Source of the DNA: Alphaproteobacteria bacterium
GTDB taxonomy: Bacteria; Pseudomonadota; Alphaproteobacteria; Puniceispirillales; Puniceispirillaceae
Direction of reading: 5' to 3'
NCBI GenBank assembly: GCA_011522945.1
Contig: WTHY01000185.1
Span: forward strand, 1 to 37,578
DNA length: 37,578 nucleotides
Positions within the stretch are counted from its first letter, which is position 1. Each line of letters begins with the position of its first letter. Shown one piece after another: positions 8,800 through 15,199 of the stretch. The notes below the pieces were generated by a model that was not told the origin of the DNA, did no database searches, and was given only the letters and a program-made list of their open reading frames with translations. Made by a program: the position numbers and the translations under genes.

Positions 8800-9729
8800 A
8801 TGAAACAGATGATCAGCCTTACAGCGCCAGCAAAAATCAACCTGAATCTGAACATCTTGGGCAAGCGAGATGATGGGTATCATGAGCTTGTATCACTGGT
8901 TGGATTCTCGGAATTTGGCGATCTGCTAAACTTCAGTCCAGCAGCTGAAGACAGGCTCATCATAGAAGGCAGAGATGCTGAAATACTGCACCAGGATAAA
9001 ACTGATAATTTGATTAGCAAAGCACGTGATGGTCTGCGCAGCTTGGGCGTTGATGTACCGCCAACCGAAATTCGCCTCGAAAAACATATACCTATTGGCG
9101 GCGGCCTTGGTGGTGGCAGTTCAGATGCAGCAACTACCATCCGTGGCTTGATACATTTATATGACCTGACCATCTCGAAAGATGAACTTCATAAATTAGC
9201 CTGTAATTTGGGGGCTGATGTACCAGCCTGCTTGCAGCCTGGTTGGAAAATTATGGCTGGTATTGGTGAGCGTATCTTACCGCTTGATAGCCACAATTTT
9301 GCGCCAAATATCCATGTAGCAACACCCTATATCACGCTAGCAAACCCAGCTATACATGTAAGCACTGCCAGTATTTTTTCAGACCTAAATGCCGCATCAG
9401 AAGCAAGAGATGTATTACAGGCTCGGCAAGCAAAAATAACTCAGGACATCATAGCCTGCTGGGACATGCGGAATTGGTCATCTGCACTAGCTCTAGGCAA
9501 TGATCTGACAGCGCCTGCTATTACAAATTGTGCTGCCATTGCAATGTTGCTAGAGCAAATAGACCGTCTGTCTGATAAACAAACATTATATGGCTATGCT
9601 ATGTCTGGAAGTGGTTCAAGCTGCTTTGCTTTATTTTCAGAAGCAGCAGCTGCAAAGGCGCTCTCTGAAAAACTGAATCAAGCTGGATATTGGGCTACAG
9701 CCACAGCAATGAGAAATACGGAAGGCTAA
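8800..9729 (+). CDS. ispE: 4-diphosphocytidyl-2-C-methyl-D-erythritol kinase
   Basis: IspE phosphorylates the 2-hydroxyl of CDP-methylerythritol in the MEP pathway for isoprenoid precursors. The product (about 309 residues) is a GHMP kinase: TAPAKINLNLNILGKRDDGYHEL at the N-terminus, the phosphate-binding GGGLGGGSSDAA loop at about 103-114, and the C-terminal MSGSGSSCFALF motif. The start is uncertain among a TTG at 8791, ATG at 8800 and ATG at 8809; no strong ribosome-binding site decides. I chose 8800. It is the last protein gene before tRNA-Gln. Confidence 0.93.
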   Translation: MKQMISLTAPAKINLNLNILGKRDDGYHELVSLVGFSEFGDLLNFSPAAEDRLIIEGRDAEILHQDKTDNLISKARDGLRSLGVDVPPTEIRLEKHIPIGGGLGGGSSDAATTIRGLIHLYDLTISKDELHKLACNLGADVPACLQPGWKIMAGIGERILPLDSHNFAPNIHVATPYITLANPAIHVSTASIFSDLNAASEARDVLQARQAKITQDIIACWDMRNWSSALALGNDLTAPAITNCAAIAMLLEQIDRLSDKQTLYGYAMSGSGSSCFALFSEAAAAKALSEKLNQAGYWATATAMRNTEG

Positions 9730-9845
9730 AACAAAAAAACCGCCATCCTAATGCGATTTTCTAAAAAAAGCTGATGATTTTTGATTGATCCGCCAAGTAG
9801 AGGTAACTATAGTGCGGCGACCATAGCGTAAATGACAGCGCATAT

Positions 9846-9920
9846 TGGGGCGTGGCCAAGTGGTAAGGCAGCGGTTTTTGGTACCGTGTATCGCAGGTTC
9901 GAATCCTGCCGCCCCAGCCA
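9846..9920 (+). tRNA. tRNA-Gln (anticodon TTG)
   Basis: A full 75-nt cloverleaf can be drawn. The acceptor stem TGGGGCG pairs with CGCCCCA (9910-9916), followed by discriminator G and an encoded CCA (9918-9920). The T arm contains GGTTCGAATCC. The anticodon loop TTTTGGT reads TTG, giving glutamine. It begins 116 bp after ispE. Confidence 0.96.
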
Positions 9921-10371
9921 AACTTCCTAAAAACTGATAAAACAAATGTCCCAAATTAGTAGCGGGTCAAATATAGTAACGAATCAGCGATAGTCTATTC
10001 ACTGATTTGCTAGCCCGTATAAGTTTGACGATAGTCACCAACCTTTGTAACGCCTTAGAAATACCTATGTCAGATAAGGGCTTGGCCCTGCGCCTAATCA
10101 AATGGATAAATCTAGGTGAACGGTTGAGAGCTAAAACGATTGCCCTTCGCTAAACCAGCTGACCCAAATGAACAAAGCCAAATTAGCCAGAATAAACTAA
10201 CAAGAACAAACGAACCAATCTAAGCTAGTCAGACGAAACTGGCCAGATGACCCTAATCGAGATAAACGGGCCTATCCCCACAAATCGCCAAAATATTTAG
10301 ATCGTCAGAATTTCAAAAAACGGACTTTGAAAACCTACCTGACAAACATAATTTCTAAATGCGTTCAAATA
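9921..10371. other. Intergenic region with a nested hairpin and decayed short repeats
   Basis: No gene is evident in this 451-bp gap. A hairpin at 9980-10009 pairs CGAATCAG with CTGATTTG (one G-T pair), enclosed by CGGG (9963-9966) and CCCG (10014-10017); it could shape the 3' end of the tRNA transcript, but it lacks a T-run. From about 10141 to 10290 the sequence is built of variants of a short word. On the minus strand it contains CTGGCTAATTTG, CTGGCCAGTTT and TTGGTTCGTTTG, like the 12-bp units at 4667-4954 but with variable spacing of 12-16 bp. Confidence 0.45.
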
Positions 10372-11067
10372 TCAAACAGATAATGAATATCCAGTCTTGG
10401 TCGTCGTAACAAGTTTTGCTGCCTCTACCCGACTTAGTTTTTGTCGAAGCCTATATATATGCGTTTCTAGCGTATGTGTGGTCAGATCAGGCTGAAAGCC
10501 CCAAACTTCTGTTAATAGCTGTTCTTTAGACACACCCTCCGGACGTGCCCGCACGAGCGTTTTCAGAATCAATGTTTCCTTTTCTGTAAGGCTAATACGT
10601 ATAGCCTTGGATCTATGTGTGATAGATTTATTTGCAGGCACGAAATCAAGGTCGCCTAATGTGAAACGCATAGCATCAGAGGCTTTAAATTGACGCAATT
10701 GTGTACGGATTCGTGCTAGAAGCTCACCAAATCGCATTGGCTTGGTGATATAATCATTAGCACCAGAATCTAACCCTTCAATAATGTCATCCTCTTCTGT
10801 TTGGCCGGTTAACATTATAATAGGTCTGTCAAACCCGCTCGCACGCAGGTTGCTACAAACCTCAAACCCGTTACCATCAGGCATCTGCACATCAAGAAGA
10901 ATAAGATCAGGCTCAAATTCTGATACAAGTCCAGCAACTTTTTCAGCTCTATCTGCAGACTCAAGATAAAGGACGCCCTCGCGTCGCAATTGATCTAGCA
11001 GTACAGACCGTAAATAATCATCATCATCAACAATGAGAATGCGGGCTTGTGAGAGAGCATGTTCCAT
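10372..11067 (-). CDS. OmpR-family response regulator, orphan
   Basis: The protein (231 residues) has an N-terminal receiver domain and a C-terminal winged-helix DNA-binding domain. Receiver features visible: acidic pocket in ILIVDDDDYL, the phospho-acceptor Asp in LILLDVQMPDG (residue 59 from the chosen start), the switch Thr in MLTGQ and the Lys in YITKPMRFGELLARI. The output domain carries LTEKETLILKTL, THTLETHIYRLRQKL and TTTKTGYSL, typical of OmpR/PhoB. The ATG at 11067 is used; a GTG one codon earlier is possible, and no strong ribosome-binding site is seen. No histidine kinase is adjacent, so its partner is elsewhere. It is divergent from ribA across 175 bp. A target cannot be named. 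Confidence 0.92.
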   Translation of the reverse strand: MEHALSQARILIVDDDDYLRSVLLDQLRREGVLYLESADRAEKVAGLVSEFEPDLILLDVQMPDGNGFEVCSNLRASGFDRPIIMLTGQTEEDDIIEGLDSGANDYITKPMRFGELLARIRTQLRQFKASDAMRFTLGDLDFVPANKSITHRSKAIRISLTEKETLILKTLVRARPEGVSKEQLLTEVWGFQPDLTTHTLETHIYRLRQKLSRVEAAKLVTTTKTGYSLSV

Positions 11068-11242
11068 CACATATCATTTCGGAAAACAAAATCGTTAAGC
11101 ATATCGAGGTTCATATCATACTATTATGTAAACACATAAGATTGCATCAGCAACAGAGATCAGGATAAAAGAGGAACGCAAAAGCTGCAAGATATAGACA
11201 ATAGCTGCTATCTTTTGCACAGCCAATTAAGCCGGAAATGTA

Positions 11243-12409
11243 ATGACCAAAGATATAGATACAAACCCTATCAATTTATCCTCTGCTGATTTTACAGCAG
11301 GTAGGGATATAATTGATACCAAGCCTGACATGAAGCTGGAGCCGGCAATTTTTGCGCTGCGGCGTGGCAGCCCAGTTCTTATCAAAGATATTAAAGGTAA
11401 TGCGGCGCTGGTTCAGGCAGCAGAATATGCTGACTATACATATGTGCAATTAGATGCAGTGCCTACAAGTGGTACTGTTCTCTGTCTGACGAGCCAGCAT
11501 ATGCAGGCATTGGGGCGGAAGGTTTTACAAGACAGGCCTGCCTATAGCCTGCCTGTCCAATCACTAAGCCCGGCACAGATTATCTCTCTTATCCTTGGTG
11601 ATGAAACCGCAATTGATGAGACTATCAGCATATTACCTGAGCGTGCAGGCACTTTGCCAGCTTTGGCCAATCATCTCCTGAAATTATCAAAATTATTACC
11701 GGCAGCGCTTGTAACCAGAGTCTTGGTAGATGATGAGTCTGAGCTTTTACGTATAGCAGATACCTATCACATGCCCGTTGTATCTGAGCGCGATTTACAT
11801 CGTTATGAAGCAAAACGCCAAGAGCTGAAAATGGGTGTCAATGTGCGGCTGCCACTGGCGGCAGCACCTGATGCCAGAATGATTATGTTTCGCGCCTCAG
11901 GCCAGAGAGAAGAGCATTTCGCCATTATTATTGGTGAGGGATTAAAAACCAGCGCACCATTGGTACGTGTCCATTCGCAATGTCTTACTGGTGATGTGTT
12001 AGGCTCTCTCAAATGCGACTGTGGCCCACAACTGCAAACAGCTTTGCACAATATGCAAGAAGCTGGAGCTGGCATTTTGATTTATTTGGCACAGGAAGGC
12101 AGAGATATCGGGCTTCTCAATAAAATGCGCAGCTATGCCTTGCAGGATTCAGGTCTGGATACAGTTGAGGCCAATCACAGGCTGGGGTTTGAAACAGATC
12201 ACCGTGTCTTTGCGCCAGCCGCACAAATGCTTAAAGCACTTGGGCAAACACAAATCAGGCTCATGACAAATAACCCTGATAAGGTTACGCAACTTCAGCA
12301 GCACGAGATTGATATTATTGAGCGTGTGCCACTTATACTACCAACAAATCCACATAATCATAGCTATATGCAAACCAAGAAAGATCGCACCGGTCATATG
12401 CTTGATTAG
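11243..12409 (+). CDS. ribA: GTP cyclohydrolase II with degenerate N-terminal RibB-like domain
   Basis: GTP cyclohydrolase II opens GTP to a diaminopyrimidine, the first step of riboflavin synthesis. The C-terminal half of the 388-residue protein has all family signatures: RVHSQCLTGD and LKCDCG with Zn ligands C247, C258 and C260, AQEGRDIGL (283-291), DTVEAN (306-311) and the tail HSYMQTKKDRTGHML. The N-terminal 190 residues resemble dihydroxybutanone-phosphate synthase in outline (ALRRGSPVLI, VQAAEYAD) but lack the acidic DDEDRENEGD catalytic loop. That half is therefore probably not an active RibB. I see no FMN riboswitch upstream; a 7-bp inverted repeat (11178-11184/11212-11218) lies in the leader. 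The gene's 3' end is followed by decayed copies of itself. Confidence 0.93.
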   Translation: MTKDIDTNPINLSSADFTAGRDIIDTKPDMKLEPAIFALRRGSPVLIKDIKGNAALVQAAEYADYTYVQLDAVPTSGTVLCLTSQHMQALGRKVLQDRPAYSLPVQSLSPAQIISLILGDETAIDETISILPERAGTLPALANHLLKLSKLLPAALVTRVLVDDESELLRIADTYHMPVVSERDLHRYEAKRQELKMGVNVRLPLAAAPDARMIMFRASGQREEHFAIIIGEGLKTSAPLVRVHSQCLTGDVLGSLKCDCGPQLQTALHNMQEAGAGILIYLAQEGRDIGLLNKMRSYALQDSGLDTVEANHRLGFETDHRVFAPAAQMLKALGQTQIRLMTNNPDKVTQLQQHEIDIIERVPLILPTNPHNHSYMQTKKDRTGHMLD

Positions 12410-12680
12410 GGTATCTGTCTCTTTGAAATGTTGGTTGTTGCGCAGGTTTGTTTTTCCAGCAAATGATGTGAAAGACACATAGCTATATACAAACCAAGTT
12501 AGATTGCACCGGACACATGCTCGATACGGGGCTTATCTACTTTAGATATTTGTTTAATGCTCGTTTCTTCTTCCTGAAAATAGGTGCAAGATACGCATAG
12601 CTATAGGCGAACCAAGGCAGATAGCACAGGTCACATATTTGATAAGGCGCTGGCCTCTTTTAGATATTGCGCACGATATC
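12359..12680 (+). repeat. About 119-bp tandem repeat derived from the ribA 3' end, three copies
   Basis: The word CATAGCTATA starts units at 12359 (inside ribA), 12478 and 12596, spaced 119 and 118 bp. Translating each unit in the ribA frame gives HSYMQTKKDRTGHMLD, HSYIQTKLDCTGHMLD and HSYRRTKADSTGHIFD. Copies two and three are thus decayed duplicates of the end of ribA plus about 70 bp of downstream sequence, which also aligns (for example TTTAGATATTTG with TTTAGATATTG). The last copy runs up to the convergent yggS 3' end at 12684. Confidence 0.85.
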
Positions 12681-12683
12681 AGT

Positions 12684-13355
12684 TTAATCTCGGGGCAAGC
12701 GGGCACCAAACAAACTAGACCCAACTCTAATATGTGTTGCCCCAATTTGTATCGCGGCTGCATAATCTCCGCTCATACCCATAGATAATTTTGATAAACC
12801 TGCCGCATCCGCAAGTTTTTTTAGAAGCGCAAAATGCATCACTGGCTCTTCATCTGCTGGGGGAATACACATTAACCCACAAATATTTAGTCCATAGTCT
12901 TCCTGGCAGTCCTTTACAAAGGCAATTGCATCCTGAGGCATAATACCGGATTTTTGTGGCTCCATACCTGTATTTACCTGCACAAAGCATGGTAATTGCC
13001 TATTTTGTTTTTGCATTTCCTTAGACAAAGCCAGCGCCAATTTAGGCCTATCCAGCGTATGTATCACATCAAAAAGGGCTACCGCATCAGCTACCTTATT
13101 TGTCTGAAGCGGGCCAATCAGATGCAATTCCAAATCTGATATGGTCTTTTTATGATGTTGCCAATGAGTTTGTGCTTCCTGAACACGGTTCTCACCAAAA
13201 ACCCTAAGGCCGGCAGCCAAAGCTGCATCTAACTTTTCCTGAGGTTGTTGTTTTGAAACTGCAATGAGTGTCACAGGCTGGGTCTGCGGCGCTAAGCTTT
13301 GCGCACGTTCGATAGCTGTTTTTACAAGATCTAGGTTGTCAGATATCTGGTTCAT
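12684..13355 (-). CDS. yggS: YggS-family pyridoxal phosphate homeostasis protein
   Basis: YggS/PLPBP proteins bind pyridoxal 5'-phosphate and buffer its level; no catalytic activity is established. The 223-residue protein has the family blocks: LIAVSKQQP with the PLP-binding Lys, VFGENRVQEA, LHLIGPLQTNKV, QVNTGMEPQKSG, LSMGMSGDYAAAI and GATHIRVGSSLFG. Length fits the family (about 220-235). An ATG start at 13355 is used; a TATAAT-like hexamer reads on the minus strand at 13386-13391. It converges on ribA and diverges from the porin gene. Confidence 0.94.
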   Translation of the reverse strand: MNQISDNLDLVKTAIERAQSLAPQTQPVTLIAVSKQQPQEKLDAALAAGLRVFGENRVQEAQTHWQHHKKTISDLELHLIGPLQTNKVADAVALFDVIHTLDRPKLALALSKEMQKQNRQLPCFVQVNTGMEPQKSGIMPQDAIAFVKDCQEDYGLNICGLMCIPPADEEPVMHFALLKKLADAAGLSKLSMGMSGDYAAAIQIGATHIRVGSSLFGARLPRD

Positions 13356-13473
13356 ACTAGGGGCTGTATCCTCACGCCATGCCTCATTATATCTAGTCTG
13401 TTATAAAATAGATTGCAAATTGGTGACATCCTAACCACCTAAGAATCCCTAATAAATCCTAGTTAGACATAGT

Positions 13474-13523
13474 CTGTGGCAAAATTGCCACAGTTTAGAA
13501 AAAAATAATCTAATGCAGATTAT
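13474..13523 (+). promoter_or_regulatory. Porin promoter region with two overlapping inverted repeats
   Basis: A perfect dyad of two 9-bp arms (CTGTGGCAA and TTGCCACAG, 2-bp centre) spans 13474-13493. A second dyad pairs ATAATCT (13505-13511) with AGATTAT (13517-13523). A plausible sigma-70 promoter lies across them: -35 TTGCCA at 13485-13490, 18-bp spacer, -10 TCTAAT at 13509-13514. A regulator bound to either dyad would cover a promoter element. Further down the leader a TGCC/GGCA hairpin (13565-13578) sits just before the ribosome-binding site. The promoter assignment is by eye. Confidence 0.5.
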
Positions 13524-13598
13524 CAGTTATTGCTAAAGCACACATTTCTAATGATATTACAAGCTGCCAATTCCGGCATTATTCTTAAGGAGAAAATC

Positions 13599-14519
13599 AT
13601 GCGTAAGGTATTTCTAGCCTCTACAGCTCTGGTTGCCCTGACATCAGTTGCTTCAGCAGCTGACATCACACTAAGCGGTGACTCAGTATTCAACTACACA
13701 TCAATCTCAGACTCAACAGCTTACGGTGCTGGTAAAGATGGTAATTCAATGGCTATCGACGGCAACCTATCTGTTAGCTCAACAGCGACTTCAGACTCAG
13801 GTCTAACATACACAACAGCTTATGATGTTGACGGTGACTCAGCTGACCTGTCTATCTCTGGCGACTTCGGTACAGTGAAGATCGACGGCGGTTCAGACGG
13901 TCTTGGCGCATCAGGCGAAATGTCAGGTGACGTAGCTGCTGACGAAACAACAGGTATCACAACTATCCCATTCGATGGCGATAGCGCAGTTGCTGGTGGC
14001 TTCCTATCATATGCTTCACCTTCAATCGGTGGCGCAAATGTCTACCTAGGTTACACTGATGCTGGTGCAGACAACGACAATGCGACAACAGTATACTCAA
14101 TCAAGTATGCTACAGAAGCAGCTGGCGCATCTGTAACAGTTGGTTATGCAGCTTCATCAGCTGACACAGCTGAAACAGACACAACTTCAATGGGTGTTAA
14201 GATTTCATCTGGCGACCTAGCTCTGACAGCTGCGTTGAACACAAAGAAAATTGGCTCATCAGCTGACTACTCAGGTACATCAGTTGGTCTGACATATGCA
14301 GTATCTGATGCAATGGCTATCCAGATGCACCAGAAGAACGCTGAAAACGACAAAGATTCAACATATGATTATTCTGAATCAGCAATTTCAGCAACATACA
14401 CAATTGCTCCAGGTCTGACATCAGCTATCACGTACACAAGCTACGAGCTGTCACCAAACTCTGGTGCTGCAAAGCAAGACGGTTCAGCAACTAACGTTGA
14501 GCTGAAGGTGGCTTTCTAA
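13599..14519 (+). CDS. Outer-membrane porin
   Basis: The 306-residue product starts with a signal peptide (MRKVFLASTALVALTSVASA, cleavage before ADITLSG). It is then rich in Ser, Thr, Asp, Ala and Gly with alternating beta-strand patterns, as in alphaproteobacterial general porins. It ends in a strand with a terminal Phe (VELKVAF), the usual BAM recognition signal. The start at 13599 has a consensus AAGGAG site and fits the signal peptide; an upstream in-frame start at 13530 is not needed. Codon use is strikingly restricted (TCA for Ser, ACA for Thr, GCT/GCA for Ala), which suggests very high expression. A strong terminator follows. The substrate cannot be told. Confidence 0.88.
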   Translation: MRKVFLASTALVALTSVASAADITLSGDSVFNYTSISDSTAYGAGKDGNSMAIDGNLSVSSTATSDSGLTYTTAYDVDGDSADLSISGDFGTVKIDGGSDGLGASGEMSGDVAADETTGITTIPFDGDSAVAGGFLSYASPSIGGANVYLGYTDAGADNDNATTVYSIKYATEAAGASVTVGYAASSADTAETDTTSMGVKISSGDLALTAALNTKKIGSSADYSGTSVGLTYAVSDAMAIQMHQKNAENDKDSTYDYSESAISATYTIAPGLTSAITYTSYELSPNSGAAKQDGSATNVELKVAF

Positions 14520-14544
14520 TCTGAAAGTTATCGTCTATAAAAGG

Positions 14545-14573
14545 AGGGGTCAGAGAAATCTGGCCCCTTTTTT
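14545..14573 (+). terminator. Rho-independent terminator of the porin gene
   Basis: A 10-bp stem (AGGGGTCAGA paired with TCTGGCCCCT, one G-T pair) with a GAAA tetraloop is followed by six T residues, 25 bp after the porin stop. Confidence 0.93.
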
Positions 14574-14600
14574 CATGCGCGAAACCGGAGACTCACCACG

Positions 14601-15107
14601 ATGAAACGCTTCATTCTGCTTAGCAGCCTTGCTATTCTGACCGCTTGTTCAGGTGGAAATTTTTCATCACCTCAGCCAACTCAGGATCCTGAAGATACAG
14701 GGTCTTTTCTCACAGGCCGGTCAACATCTGGCATTAGCCTGTCTGATTTGACTAATAATTTAGGTGGTGGCGCTGGGCTGCCTGTAAATGCACTTTTATG
14801 GCGCGCTGCATTAGATGTTACCTCCATCTTGCCGATTGATGATGTTGATGCTTTTAGCGGGTCGATTGTAACGGAATGGTATAGTCTGCCAAACAAGCCA
14901 AATGAACGTATTAAATTGGCTATATTTGTTCTGGACCGTGAATTACGCTCTGATGGTATACGTGTTGTCGTTTATGTTCAGGAGCAAAATGGTTCAGGCT
15001 GGCAGGATGCTGGTATTGACCAGAGTCTGGGCATAAAGCTTGAAGAGCTTATCCTTACGAGAGCACGTGAAATACGCGCTGCAACAGCTTTACAAACATC
15101 TGAATAA
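14601..15107 (+). CDS. DUF3576 lipoprotein
   Basis: This 168-residue protein has a short lipoprotein signal with lipobox LTAC (Cys at residue 16), a Pro/Gln/Ser-rich linker, and a conserved core including LPVNALLWRAALDVTSILPIDD, and VTEWY. I recognise it as the DUF3576 family, found in Alphaproteobacteria immediately upstream of leuS. No biochemical function is established for it. A CGGAG site precedes the ATG. Its position beside lptE suggests an envelope role, but this is only association. It lies just behind the porin terminator, so it probably has its own promoter or depends on read-through. Confidence 0.82.
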   Translation: MKRFILLSSLAILTACSGGNFSSPQPTQDPEDTGSFLTGRSTSGISLSDLTNNLGGGAGLPVNALLWRAALDVTSILPIDDVDAFSGSIVTEWYSLPNKPNERIKLAIFVLDRELRSDGIRVVVYVQEQNGSGWQDAGIDQSLGIKLEELILTRAREIRAATALQTSE

Positions 15108-15121
15108 GTTTCAATGAAACC

Positions 15122-15158
15122 ATCTGCAGCGGCCTTCAAAGACGGCCGTTGCGCAGAT
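15122..15158 (+). other. Strong hairpin between the DUF3576 gene and leuS
   Basis: ATCTGCAGCGGCC (15122-15134) pairs with GGCCGTTGCGCAGAT (15144-15158) over 13 pairs with a 2-nt bulge and a 9-nt loop. The following ATATTTTAT is only a weak T-tract. A smaller GTTTC/GAAAC hairpin (15108-15120) sits directly before it. It may be a weak terminator or a leader structure limiting read-through into leuS. It carries no run of leucine codons and no T-box features. Confidence 0.5.
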
Positions 15159-15199
15159 TCATATTTTATAGTGGTAGCACCCGGAGTGCTTAGAATATT

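Noticed and set aside
11071..11242. FMN riboswitch upstream of ribA
   Set aside because: None of the conserved FMN-element blocks could be seen; only a simple 7-bp inverted repeat is present.
12359..12680. CRISPR-like array
   Set aside because: Units of about 119 bp diverge along their whole length and derive from ribA; there are no conserved repeats with unique spacers.
13530..13598. Upstream start for the porin
   Set aside because: The consensus AAGGAG site and signal peptide place the start at 13599.
13681..14380. Cluster of GANTC sites inside the porin gene
   Set aside because: Explained by frequent Asp-Ser pairs written GAC TCA under strong codon bias.
15108..15120. parS-like GTTTC-AAT-GAAAC
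   Set aside because: The central ACGT of parS is missing, so it is only a small hairpin.
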